64,000 nt of DNA, from the NCBI GenBank assembly GCA_003255025.1, contig QANY01007975.1, forward strand, positions 248,001 to 312,000, read 5' to 3'. The notes under the pieces are model-generated. The model had not been told where the DNA came from. It saw only the letters and a program-made list of their open reading frames with translations, and ran no database searches. Each line of letters opens with the position of its first letter. The first letter of the stretch is position 1. A program made the position numbers and the translations under genes. This DNA is from Datisca glomerata (taxonomy: Eukaryota > Streptophyta > Magnoliopsida > Cucurbitales > Datiscaceae). This document shows, piece by piece, positions 36,408 through 47,107 of this stretch.

Positions 36408-37117
36408 GAGATCATATGTATAGATGATCTAGTGAGTTTCCTCAATCCACTGGCGTGAATTGTGCATTTTTTAGTTCATCAAGTATTTTTTTAGACAAAC
36501 AAGATTCAGTAATCACCAAAGACGGATTACAACCACAGTATCATGTTATGAAACTTCCTTTAAACATGGAGGAAAATTTCTAGCCTAAACAAACTATAAT
36601 TTAAAAACTTCAAAAACCATTACAGATAGGTCATAAAGGATTTGCAGAAAAACTTTTTACAGTTGGAGGGAGGTTAGAGTATCATCTATAAACAGTCCGT
36701 TGCAATATAATACCTGTAAATTTGAGTCTCAAAGTCTTGTAGTTCTGAGAGACTGTTAAAACCACTAAAAACTCTCACATATAAGGGGAACAAAACTATG
36801 GATAAAAATCTAAGAAATAAAACCACCATTGATCATAATCTAGGAGACAAAAACATAGTAAGATAAAATAGATTATTGAAGGCAGGAGAAAACGAAAGGA
36901 AACATCACCGTAGAGCGAGATCAAGAGGACCTCTCCCTTCTCGGTGAAGAAAATTTAATGGAGTTTAAAAAAATAACGGTTGAATTAAGTACTTTCATAC
37001 GGAGAAATACTGAAGATGATAGTTCTGAGAAAATGGAGTTAACTAAATAGCGAGAAAAATTTATTGAGGGTTATAGCAAGTTGCATGAATCATGCATAGA
37101 TGATCCGGAGGGTTAGA
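36408..37117. repeat. Tandem duplication, copy 1 (~710 bp)
   Basis: Starts AGAGATCATATG. Blocks shared with copy 2 include TTTTTTAGACAAACAAGATTC, GTAGAGCGAGATC and AATTTGAGTCTCAAAG. No frame is conserved between the copies. Content is unrecognised. Confidence 0.75.
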
Positions 37118-37785
37118 GAGATCATATGCTTAGATTATTTGGTGGGTTTCCTCAATCCAATTGAATGAATTGTGCATTTTGGCACATCATGTACTTTTTT
37201 AGACAAACAAGATTCGTTAATCAAAAAGAGGGATTACAATCACTAATGGCATCATGTTGTAAAACTCCCTCTAACTTGCTTCAACAAACTATAACTAAAA
37301 AACTTCAAACACCATTATGAATAAGTCAAAAGATTTGCAGATTTTTTTTAACAATTAGAGGGAGGTTAGACTGTCATCTGTAAACGATCTGTTGTGATAT
37401 AATATCTGAAAATTTGAGTCTCAAAGCCTTGTAGTTTCGAGATATTACTAAAACCACAAAAGAAACCGTCGCATATATGAGGGGACCAAGACCATTGATA
37501 AAAATCTATGAAAGAAAACCATCATTGATCATGATCTAGGAGATAAAAATAAAATAAGACAGAGCAAAATATCAAAGGTAGGAGAAAACAAAAAGAAACA
37601 TCACTGTAGAGCGAGATCGAGAGGACCTCCTTTCTCGGTGAAAACAATTACAACGGAATTTGAGAAGATAACTGTTAAATCAAGTATTTTCATGCAGAGA
37701 AAGATTGAAGATGATAGTTTCGAAAAATAGAGGTTGCTAAAGATTCAGAAAATTTTGTGTACAGTTATAGAAAGTTGGCGCATCA
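37118..37785. repeat. Tandem duplication, copy 2 (~670 bp)
   Basis: Head-to-tail with copy 1, offset 710 bp, and diverged by roughly a fifth by eye with several small deletions. It could be two copies of a decayed transposon segment. No terminal repeats were identified. Confidence 0.75.
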
Positions 37786-38315
37786 TGTAGTTGTTGGCCA
37801 AGTTACTCCATTCTTTTAATCTTTTTCAAAAAAATAAAAAATAAAAGAATATTTAAAAAAATAAAGAATGGAATAAGCCATTTAGGGATCTGAAGTATCA
37901 ACCACTTGTGATTCTGCCTTGGTTTGATTTCTCAGCCAATCTCTCTTTCTTTACCACCAAAAGATATCTCCTCCTTACAAGTCCTTCCACTCTTCAAAAT
38001 CGCACCACTCAAGGAAAAGCTACCATAAAAGCCTACACTTTTCCTCCCACTCTCTACCCATCATATGGAAAGCAATACTATAGAGTAGCATTTAAAAACA
38101 TGAGCTCACAAAATTACAAGTCCAAACAAAACTTTAACTTCATATTCACTTTCAACTTGTTTTCTTCTCTTTCAGTCCTATCAGATACAATTACAATCAT
38201 CTAAATACAACACACCACATAACTACTATTTACCAAGCGGGCAAACATTTAATAACAAACTAATTCATTACAACTAGTAGCTAAAATCCGTGTTAGTACA
38301 TAAAGCTCACTCTTT

Positions 38316-38948
38316 TCAGACTGTAGTAGAACACTGATTCCCCTGCTTTGAATTTAATGGTCCTGTTGGGAGAGAAGGTCCAAAGGGCATAACAGCAACA
38401 CAATTAACATTAAATCGGTAACGTCCAGAGACCCAAGTCCCGACCTTCCATCGAAGCCGCCCATTGACTTTCATATTCAAAACTAAGTTTCCGGCTGTCT
38501 GATCACGCCCAACTTCATAACCGAAAGATGAAGCTACGGGTAGCCCTGTTCCGACCAAGGAAGCTGTTAAGAGATTGTTATCTTGATGTCCTTGGTAAAA
38601 AGGAGGAAGGGAGGTTGGAAGAGTAATCTCTTGTCCCTTGTAAGCAGCATATACATTAAGCTCGTCGTAGTAAATGCCGACTTTCTGATTCAGGTTTTCG
38701 GAAAGCAGAGTAAGTTGGATGGAGGAGTTGAGAAGGTGAGGACCTGAGAAATTGAGTTGGTATAGGTTAGCCTCTTTGAGGGAGAACTCAGGCTTTGTTG
38801 GGTGTAGGATAAGCCAGATAAGTAGTATTAATGAGAGAACTGAGGTGAAAAATCCAGAAAATATGAAGAATAGCTTCTTGTGAAGCTTGTCAAAGTTCAA
38901 TCCTTGCTTGGCACAATGTTGGGGAGATTTGATGAAGACTTGAGACAT
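38316..38948 (-). CDS. NHL26: NDR1/HIN1-like protein (NHL26 type), LEA_2 domain
   Basis: A single-exon gene of 210 aa, which is the usual length for the family. It starts MSQVFIKSPQHCAKQG, with a short basic cytosolic N-terminus ending HKK at 23-25. One membrane segment follows at about 26-48 (FFIFSGFFTSVLSLILLIWL). A LEA_2/NHL domain at about 60-190 includes HLLNSSIQLTLLSENLNQKV, GIYYDELNVYAAYKG, LPPFYQ and RWKVGTWVSGRYRFNVNC. The family NPN motif before KVGIYYD is NLN here. Arabidopsis NHL26 is a phloem companion-cell membrane protein affecting plasmodesmatal sugar export, and other NHLs act in defence. Similar role is inference. The frame is intact and no other in-frame ATG lies upstream before a stop. 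Confidence 0.92.
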   Translation of the reverse strand: MSQVFIKSPQHCAKQGLNFDKLHKKLFFIFSGFFTSVLSLILLIWLILHPTKPEFSLKEANLYQLNFSGPHLLNSSIQLTLLSENLNQKVGIYYDELNVYAAYKGQEITLPTSLPPFYQGHQDNNLLTASLVGTGLPVASSFGYEVGRDQTAGNLVLNMKVNGRLRWKVGTWVSGRYRFNVNCVAVMPFGPSLPTGPLNSKQGNQCSTTV

Positions 38949-39060
38949 TTGCAGGAGAGAGAGAGAGAAATAGAGAGAGAGGGTGAAGAGAGAGAGAGAG
39001 AGACAGAGAGGTATAGAAGGCTAAGATAAGAGGGGGATGGTTATAATATAAAGGGAGAGA
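38949..39060 (-). promoter_or_regulatory. 5'UTR and TATA box of the NHL26-like gene
   Basis: On minus a TTTATATTATA box lies at about 39053-39043, about 95 bp before the ATG. A CT-rich leader (TCTCTCTCTC) follows at 39004-38956, a common plant core-promoter arrangement. Confidence 0.55.
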
Positions 39061-41250
39061 TAAAATCAGAAAGCAGCAATAATTCAGCTCTTTACTGCTT
39101 TTATCTGGCAGTTTCTGCTTATAAGCTTGTAACCTCTGAAATGGACCCCTTATTACTATGATTAAGAGTCTATAAACTAGCAATAGAACCAATTAAGGTG
39201 GACCACACATAGTTCACAGTTCACCACCTTGTCAATGTAGCAAAATTTATAAGTTTCTAAAACGAGAAAGACAACTTGAAGTGGAACAAGCTAACCCTTT
39301 CTTAAAAAGCTTATAAGATTGATAAATGTTCATAATATATCAGCTAGCAGTTTCAAAAGTTGATGGATGGATTGAGCAAATTTCAAAAGAGATTTGTGGC
39401 AAAGTCTACTAATTTTTATGACCTTATCTTTTTGTCATTATTGATTGGGTGCTTTAACAAATTTCTAACTTACAAGACTCTTACCATTATCAAACGAGAA
39501 AGATCAGAAAAAGAAGGGTTGTCCATGACAATGATGTGTACCATCATTAATTGCTAGACACATCTGTTAAATTTAGTCTAAAATGCCTAATCAATTCAAC
39601 TTTGTGGGAAGATAAGGGTGTTTGGTCTTTCTTTTAAATTTAATATTTGTAAAGTCTAACACTTGAAAAATATAAGTTTGTAGGTTCAATTATGAAATGT
39701 AACGACAGTTTCCAAAACATAAAGAATAGGTGTATTGGTAAAAATAATTTTTTCTTTTGACCATTTTGCATCACACAAGTAGGAAGTGAATATGGTTTAC
39801 ATGGCAAACAAGTAGGGACACCCATAATTCAGCGGGTCCCAAGTCTTCTTATGGGAATCTCATCTCCACATCATGATTTATCAGTTTCAAGCACTAAGCA
39901 ACCTGAAAAAGTCATGCAACTGGCTTTAAAATATTGTCTATACACATTTTCATATTTGCTTACATGTTTTATATACTAAGTTTGATGGGGAAAGCAGAAG
40001 ATACGGGTATATCTGTGAATTATGATACTAGCCGGAATCTGAGAAGGGGGCCCCTTTAAGAATAAAGCAAAACATTAACACCTTTTCGAAAGACTCACAG
40101 GAGATAGAGTAGCCGTAAACCAATAGCTAAAAGTCTTTCTAGTTGATTGGAAATAAGTTAAATACAGTGGAACCCACTTGTGAATTTAGAGTTATTCAGA
40201 TGCACATAATGCTTGTACTGATCGATGGTTGACAACTCTATACAGTGAGTTTCTTTCTACAACATGAACTGTTAACCAGAGAGTGGAAAAGGAATTTACT
40301 TGTGAAGGCTTTTTCGAAGGGAGAAATCACCAGCTTCTTAGCAGTTACTTGAGAAATCACCAGTTTCCTGTTGAAGATTTCAAGTTGAGCGGTGCTTCTC
40401 GGTCTCGTCTGTCGAATATGAAGACCATCAGTGTTGAAAATAAGTCAAGTGTCATCACATTCAGATTTAGGCAATCAATCCAAGTTTGTTGGATTGCTCT
40501 CATCACGCTCTGCCAAAGAAGTTCTTCTTTGATTGAGAACTATGGGGCCCTTATAAGTATAATTTAGGTGGTGGGGAGAGGGGACAAAGGTTTGAAACTT
40601 GCGGTAGGCTTTTCTTTCTGCTTTTGAATTACTTTTCTTCGGTCATTATTGAGCCTTGCAATCATAAGCAAATTGGATTTACCATAATATTATAGTGACT
40701 TCTCATGAGAAAATTGCTTATTACATTTACATAGGAGCATAGATGGGCATATTATCTTTAACACTACTGATAACAGAAAAAAATATTAGAACAAAAATAT
40801 ATAGGACTTTGTGATCTCCTCTCGCTTCTCTTTGGCATATGCATGTAGCAGAGTGGTAGAGGATGGTAGTTTTACAGTCTGGTCCCACAACTTCTCATTT
40901 TAATTACATAAAAGAAACTAGTCTGGAACTGCAAGAATATTTTACCATTACCTTTTCTATATGTTTGTAAATTTTGTAGCAGATTTGCTTACTCGTGTGT
41001 TAGAGTTATTAGACTACGGTGGAAAAGAAAGAAAGAAACTGAAGTTCAATCTTCGGTTGAGAGCGTGTAGAAAGTGTAAGCTCTGAAGAAGAGCCAGTAA
41101 AACCATCATCAAATCTACTAGATTGAGCTCTTATGTTAGCCCTTAAAGATTGCTTTTTGCAGTCTCTATAAAGAAATCCTACATATCAGATGATGAACGT
41201 TTTTTTCAGTTTGCTCTGTTAATTGCTTAGTTTTTGTTTTTGCTGTACAA
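39061..41250. other. Intergenic region without recognised genes
   Basis: No domain or RNA gene could be supported. An open frame at 40283-40567 (94 codons) has no recognisable similarity and sits beside a short repeat (GAGAAATCACCAG at 40320 and 40350). It is treated as chance. Confidence 0.4.
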
Positions 41251-41261
41251 TTTGCGAATAT

Positions 41262-41573
41262 GTTCAAGGCTTGTGGAGTCACTCATTTTCCGGGGTTTTT
41301 CCTTACTGGTCTATTTCTTATAATAGATTACCACGTGCTGTAAAAGTATGGCTCTGATATCAATTAGGGTAATTCTGTTTCCTGAATTCTGACATCTTCA
41401 AGGAGATGATGGATTTCAATCTAGTTCTCGATCTTGTTTGAGATTGTTCGACGAACAGAAGAGGGAAGATCTTGAGGAGAAAAGGAGGAGGCAAGACAAA
41501 CAGGTTCAAGTCTTGTAGAGTCACTCATTTTCTGGGATTTCTCCTTACTGGCCTATTTCTTATAATAGATTAC
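41262..41573 (-). repeat. Pair of 70-bp direct repeats around a primer-binding-like site
   Basis: Copies at 41262-41331 and 41504-41573 share GTCACTCATTTTC, CCTTACTGG and CTATTTCTTATAATAGATTA. Between them, on minus, TGATATCAGAGC (41362-41351) matches the tRNA-iMet primer site TGGTATCAGAGC at 11 of 12 bases. This is where minus-strand DNA synthesis starts in pararetroviruses and many LTR elements. It lies downstream of the viral RNase H, as in the circular caulimovirid map. Confidence 0.6.
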
Positions 41574-41577
41574 AAAG

Positions 41578-41875
41578 GATGGGAGTAGCGTTATCCGATG
41601 TGTCAGACTCTGAGGAGGTGGCGAACTCAGATGAGCAGCTGGCTACGTCGGAGGAGTATGGTAAGACATATTGAGTGCCCTCATTGCAGCTAACTTATTC
41701 TTCCACAACAGATTCAACATCTTCACCGTCTCTGAGGAGAAGCATTGTTTGTAGATGTTAGAACATCTGAATATCTCTTTTGGTTTTTTGAGGACAACTT
41801 TTTGCAAAATGTCCTTTTTGACCACAAATGAAGCAGTTTTCAGAATAAAAAGATATAAGTGTTTTTCTCTCATAG
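41578..41875 (-). pseudogene. Second endogenous pararetrovirus fragment (coat/zinc-knuckle region)
   Basis: The sequence parallels 43740-43975 over about 230 bp, including the serine/aspartate-rich tail and knuckle. Its knuckle (41835-41794) keeps the complete CX2CX4HX4C pattern, unlike the main copy. It is displaced to a position after RNase H, so it derives from another integration or a rearrangement of a longer-than-genome insert. Confidence 0.7.
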
Positions 41876-42139
41876 CTTTCTAAGTTCTTCCTTCTTCTCC
41901 TTACTACCTTGCTCTTGTAATAGCTTACTTCTGGCTGCTAAAATTCAAGTATGCTCTACACTTGCCCTTCACACAGGGATCCTGTGTATCAGAAAGAATT
42001 AGGCTGTGATATGAAATGATACTCCACTATGCTACTCTGAGTTGGTTTAGTTTCATGAATATTTTCATAGGTCCTAACTGCGGCTCCCTAAGAGGATGGT
42101 TGAGCCTTACCTGGATATTGGAAGTATGCATCAGATTGA

Positions 42140-42622
42140 TCAACTGAGAATCGTATAGCTAAATTTTTCAATCCCCTTTTTTACTGCTAGGATCTCCTTA
42201 TAGGTTGCATGATAATGCTTTTCAGAGTCTTTAAATTGTCCACTAGCATATCCACAATAAAAACGTTTGCCCTTATCTTCTTCAATGAGGATGGCCCCCC
42301 AATGGTCATCATTGGCATCCGTCTGTAGGATACGCAATCCTGTGTCAGGAATCTTTAATGGATTAGGATTTTAGGCAAGATCTTTAAGGGCTTGGATCGC
42401 CTTAGTCTGGGCAGGGCCCTAAGATGGGGGACTCTTTTTGAAAAGTTTGGACAAGTGGCTGGTGTAGGTGGCCACATGAGAGATAAAATCTCTGAGATAC
42501 TTAATGATGCCAAGTAACTGTTGGATTTGTTTGACTGTTAAATCAATATTGGGGAGTTTGAGCAATTCGATGGCGATATGGGGACCTGGTTGAAATCTGC
42601 CATCTTCAAAGATCATACCCAT
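42140..42622 (-). pseudogene. Endogenous pararetrovirus: RT thumb and RNase H
   Basis: In two frames on minus: FEDGRFQPGPHIAIELLKLP and IKYLRDFISHVATYTSHLSK (42614-42420), then the RNase H opening ILQTDANDDHWGAILIEE and YCGYASGQFKDSEKHYH (42337-42200). Stops separate the pieces, and the remainder of RNase H is lost after about 42140. No integrase follows, which argues for Caulimoviridae over gypsy. Confidence 0.8.
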
Positions 42623-43704
42623 AATATATCTTTTCCTGGAAAATCACTAAAATGGGATAATAAGAGTTGATGAGAAGACGAATCTTCGGAGAAGAGCAGA
42701 ATGTCATCAATGTAAACCAAGGCACTGTGCAAAATAGGCTCAAACATTTGTGTCATGGCCTTTTGGAAAAGCGAGGGTGCGACTTTTAGTCCAAACACCA
42801 TTACGGTCCACTGGTACTGAGCATTCGGTATACAGAAAGCAGTCTTATACCGGTCCTCAAGATGAATGCATAACTGCCAAAGCCCAGCTTTAAGGTCAAA
42901 CTTGGAAAAAATCTTGGCCCGTTTGAGATGGACAGATAAAGTATTGGGCTTGAGAAGAGGAAACTTATCATCTTGGAGAAATAGGTTGAGAGACTTGTAG
43001 TCTATCACCAATATCTTTTTCCCACGTTTGAGTTCAGCTCGTTTTTCGACATAAAAGGCCTGACAGGTCCAATCAGATTTTGTGGGCTCAATAAGCCCTT
43101 GTTGAAGAACATAGGCACATTCTTCACGGGCCAACGCAAGATCATCTTTGTCGGGATGAGTGGCCTTGGTAGGATTGAAGTCTTCATTGCGATTAAACGG
43201 AAGACGAATAAAGAATGCGGGAATTTTCCAGAGAGAGAGCATGGGAAAACTGGTCATGCCTATCAGGACAGTAAGAATGATCGGATCGCTGAGATAGGTA
43301 TAAGCAGTAGCTCGAGGAGACTGGCAATAGGGGTATAAGCACACATTTTTTTTTTTATATTGGATCCCAGTAGATAAAATCTGGAGTTTCTTTGTGTGGG
43401 AGAAAGCATCAAAACCAATTAATATATCTTTACCTAGAAGATCACTGTCTAACACCTTAATCCAGAGAATGCAGTTTGGGAAGAATTGAAGACCAATACG
43501 TCTCTTTGTAATCCACTCAATTTTGAATAAACTGCCATTAGCAGTAGAGAAGTATTGATTATAAGGAACCCAATCTTCAGAAGGTAGAAGGCATAGTTTC
43601 ATGACTATTCTGCAAGAGCCAGTATCTAAATATCCAATGGCTGGAACAACTTTGACAAATTTGTCAGCAAAAAGCCTGATTTCAATATGTGGTTTGATGG
43701 ACAC
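42613..43704 (-). pseudogene. Endogenous pararetrovirus: aspartic protease and reverse transcriptase
   Basis: An open stretch of 363 codons. The protease part has the catalytic D-T-G within AIGYLDTGSC at residues 22-31. The reverse transcriptase begins around residue 195 and has FSKFDLKAGLWQL and the catalytic box YIDD at about 331-334. The knuckle-protease-RT-RNase H order and motif spelling fit a plant caulimovirid of the petuvirus/florendovirus kind. The frame closes in mid-domain before the thumb, so it is not a complete enzyme. It lies 3' of the coat region in the same orientation, as in the viral map. Confidence 0.85.
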
Positions 43705-45240
43705 AACCTTCCTTTGAGAGGGTCATGTAAGACCCCAAGAGATCCCAAGCAAGGGATATAAGTAACATTATCCGATGTGTCAGACTCTGAGGAGGCGGCG
43801 AACTTAGATGAGCAGCTGGCCGCGTCAGAGGAGTATTGTAAGACATATTGAGTGTCCTCATTGCGGCTAGCTTGTTCTTCCACAGCAGATTCAATATCTT
43901 CATCGTCTCTAAGCAGAAGCACTGTTTGTAGATGTTGCAGCATCTGAATATCTCTTTTGGTTTTATGAGGACAGTTTTTTGCAAAATGTCATTTTTACCA
44001 CAAATGTAGCATTTATCAGACTTGCGGGAGGAATTATATCTTTTCTTAAAATACCGAAGAAATGGCTTGGTACGAGAATGACGCCTGAAACCCTTTTTCC
44101 GAGATGGAAAATGGTGGGTCTTTTTTCATTTGTCCTGCCTGTGATCCTTGGAACATGAACAATCCTTTTGGGCATGGCATTTGAGCTTGAGATAGGATTT
44201 GGTACATGCTGATCGAAGTTTGGATTCCCCTTTGAGCATCCCCTTAAAAAACGTTTGTTGTTCACATAGTTTATCAAGGGTGGCCAATGCAAGTTGATAG
44301 ATTTCACCAAGGGAAATGTCACGACGAAAGGCATTAGGGCCAGCATCAGGGCTACGAGCTGCAGTCAGCCTTTGGCAAGGACTAAGACTTTGAAACCATT
44401 CTCGTAAAGTCCCTGTGAATCGAGATAAAAACTCAGAGTGGACATCTTCGAGGGCCACATCTGGTTTAGACAGTTGTAAGTCAATCCAAGCATCAAATTC
44501 ATGAAGACGATCACGCCATTTATTTGGAGGAAGATCGTCAAAAGTAAACTAGAGGCTAGTCGTTAGTTTATATATGTTCCTCGAGTCTTGGGAATGCATT
44601 GGAGTAGGAATATCATCTACAGAGGGTTCTTCCTTGTCGATATCACCAGGTTGGACCATGACAATAGTAGAAATATCAACTTGGCATGCCTAGGAAGGAA
44701 GACTAGAGGTGCCATTAGTGCTGAAGGTATCAGTTTCTAAAACTGAACTAGAGAGACTTTGTAACATCTGGATTGTCGAATCAGGATCCAGAGGAGCCTT
44801 CAATTTCTGAGGTTGAGGAGGAGGACAGACTGGTAGAGCAGAGGGTTTTGTATAGGAAGTTGAGGCCAAGGGAATGGGATGGATTTAAACACTAGGAGGT
44901 ATCAAAGAAAGAGGAGCATGCTAAACTGGAGGAGCTGCTGATGTTGACCGAGATTGTCTGAGTTGCCTTAAAATGGGGTAAGACATTTTGAACAGATTAT
45001 TATAGTCGGAGGCTTTGGGATAAGGCATGGGAGAGGAGAGATACCTAGGAGCTTGACTGCTCACAGGATGAGAAGGATATGGATCATAAAGAGTCTGAGA
45101 TTTCTCCTTAACCATATTTGCCTCTATCCTGTAAAGGTCTTGTTGAATCTGGGAGAGTTCTTGCTCATTTTTCTGGAATTCTATGCCTATGTAACATTTT
45201 TCATATTTGGGGCAAGTAGGAGAGGACTGCAAGAAATTAA
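43705..45240 (-). pseudogene. Endogenous pararetrovirus: coat-protein region with degraded zinc knuckle
   Basis: From right to left on minus: a predicted coiled-coil/proline-rich stretch (45232-44921, NEQELSQIQQDLYRIEAN); an unaligned stretch; then the coat core at 44458-44126 (SEFLSRFTGTLREWFQSLSP, ISLGEIYQLALATLDKL), a basic R/K-rich part and a knuckle near 44010-43975 that retains CX2C but has lost the histidine and last cysteine. An acidic serine-rich tail follows (43943-43740). Frames are broken several times. Confidence 0.7.
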
Positions 45241-46620
45241 CATAGTTGCGCGTATACAGGGTTCCATCAACATAATGATCCTGTTCATGGCGGGGAGTGT
45301 AGAAACAGAAAAAAGTCTGTCTCTATTTTCGAGGAGCTGTCCATAGATTGTGTTCAGTGAGAATCTTATGAAGCTGGCTTCGCCAGTATGGCAGTGGAGC
45401 AAAAAGTTGAAGAAAAGACACAAAGTGCGTATGGGTATTAACAGCATCACAAATATAATAGTAAATAGGATATGGAGAGAATCCAATGGCACAGTAATGA
45501 AGGGCAGAAAGAGCCCAAAGATACCAGAGGAGTTCTTCTGGTATGACACATTTAATGAGGGGAACTGTTGTATACAGGGTGGCCATATCAAAATGGTCTG
45601 GGAAAAGGTGTATCTGTGTTTTTACAAATAACAGATGGAGCCAGTAAAATAGAGTTTTGGTGGCAAGATTGTTGATCATAGTGGGACCACAGATTTATGA
45701 CCTGGAGGGAAAATGGTAGCAGGCATGCTGATTGGCATAGTGGGATTGGAGTTGAGAAAATCAGAAAGAGTAAGAATAAAGAGGGTCTAAGAAGAAAGAG
45801 AGGCTATAGAGGAACTGTCTTTTTGAGGTCAAGAGAGATAATTAGCAATGGTATTCTGATGTCCTCTGAGATGACGAACTGAGAATTTATAGCGTGAGAA
45901 CCAGTCTTTCCATCTGAGGAGTTGTTTCTCAAGAAGAATTTTTCCTTTTGGATCAAGCATATTTAGGAATGACGTGTTATCCATCTCGACAATAAATGCA
46001 TACGGGCTGAAATAAAAGCTAAATTTTTCAATACGACAAAGATTAGTGGAAGACAGGTGACAACACTACCAATTGCCTTTGGAAATAGGCTCATGACAGT
46101 CACAATCAGGGTCGCATCTGTCTGAGGAAACATCCCAAATGAAATGTCCAATTACATGGGACACATAACAGGGTTGAGCCGCACTTAAAACTTGCATTGG
46201 TATCTCTTTTAAAAGATAAATCAACATCTTGCTTGATCCATTGAATGATCAAACCATTTTTCTTTGAATACTCAAGGGATTGGGAGGACCAGTGAGACGG
46301 GGGAAAGAGCAATCGCAAATCTCACGAATCAATTCAAGAGGCGGTGGCTCCTAAACGAACTTCTCTCCTACATCTGATCGCAACCAGGTATGTCTGGTCC
46401 TTTTATTAATAGTAAGGGGTACCATCTCTTTTCTCTGTCTCGCTATACAAGGCTTGATGTACAATTTCCTCTTTTTCTTGCATTTATGTTGATTTTCCTA
46501 TTGTCACTTTCTAGTATTGTACTTCTGTAAGCCCTCCTTCAGATGAAGCGGCTAAAGCTTTAGTCTCTACTACTCCGAAAACTAAGGATTCAGAGAGGTA
46601 GATAGAAAATGGGGTCTTAC
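45241..46620 (-). pseudogene. Endogenous pararetrovirus: N-terminal polyprotein part
   Basis: On minus the sequence opens near 46550-46380 with KEEIVHQALYSETEKRDGTP and TRHTWLRSDVGEKF, then SHWSSQSLEYSKKNGLIIQW, CGSTLLCVPCNWTFHLGC and, to 45323, short open pieces (KCVIPEELLWYLWALSALHY). Its position at the start of the viral polyprotein suggests the movement-protein part, but I could not confirm that from motifs. Heavily interrupted. Confidence 0.5.
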
Positions 46621-47107
46621 AGAGTCCTCTAGTTCCGGCCCCATTTCCTACTTAGTTCCTACGGACGTTGGAAGCGTTGACGATCTTTCTTCCTTTCCTT
46701 GTGGACTACTTTTTAGCTGTGCTTTTTTTATTTAATGACTTAATCTTCAAAACAAAATTGATTTTTCTTTTGTGTTTTGGATACTCAGAAAAATGGTAAT
46801 AGAACTTCAACACAAAAAGGCCTTCACTTAGGTGCAAAGAAGTAACAAAAGGATTCTCTATATGTTAACAAATAAAGAATGACTTGGCCACTTCAGGAGT
46901 GTCAAAATATTAATAACTATGCTACACCATAAGTGTCAATTTCTATAAGTATTCAAATATGGAAGTGAGTATAGGAACCATCTTGAGACTCCTGTACTTC
47001 CACATGGACACCCTTCTGTTTCTCAGTCATCAAAAAAACAAAAGACAAATATATTATGTACCGATCATTGAGGTTCCCGCTTAATGCATTCCGTTTGCTC
47101 TTAAGTA
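46621..47107. other. Spacer between pararetrovirus and PRR gene
   Basis: AT-rich sequence with no recognised gene. It must contain the 3'UTR of the PRR gene, whose stop codon is at 47110-47108 on minus. Confidence 0.5.

Noticed and set aside
37908..38204. 98-codon plus-strand frame downstream of the NHL26-like gene
   Set aside because: No recognisable domain, AT-rich, and overlapping the probable 3' flank of the minus-strand gene.
40842..40900. Possible tRNA or tRNA-derived SINE (TAGCAGAGTGG resembles an A box)
   Set aside because: No B box (GGTTCGANNCC) and no cloverleaf can be formed downstream.
41880..46620. Ty3/gypsy retrotransposon
   Set aside because: RT motifs, domain order and apparent lack of integrase and LTRs fit an endogenous pararetrovirus better, although a gypsy relative cannot be fully excluded by eye.
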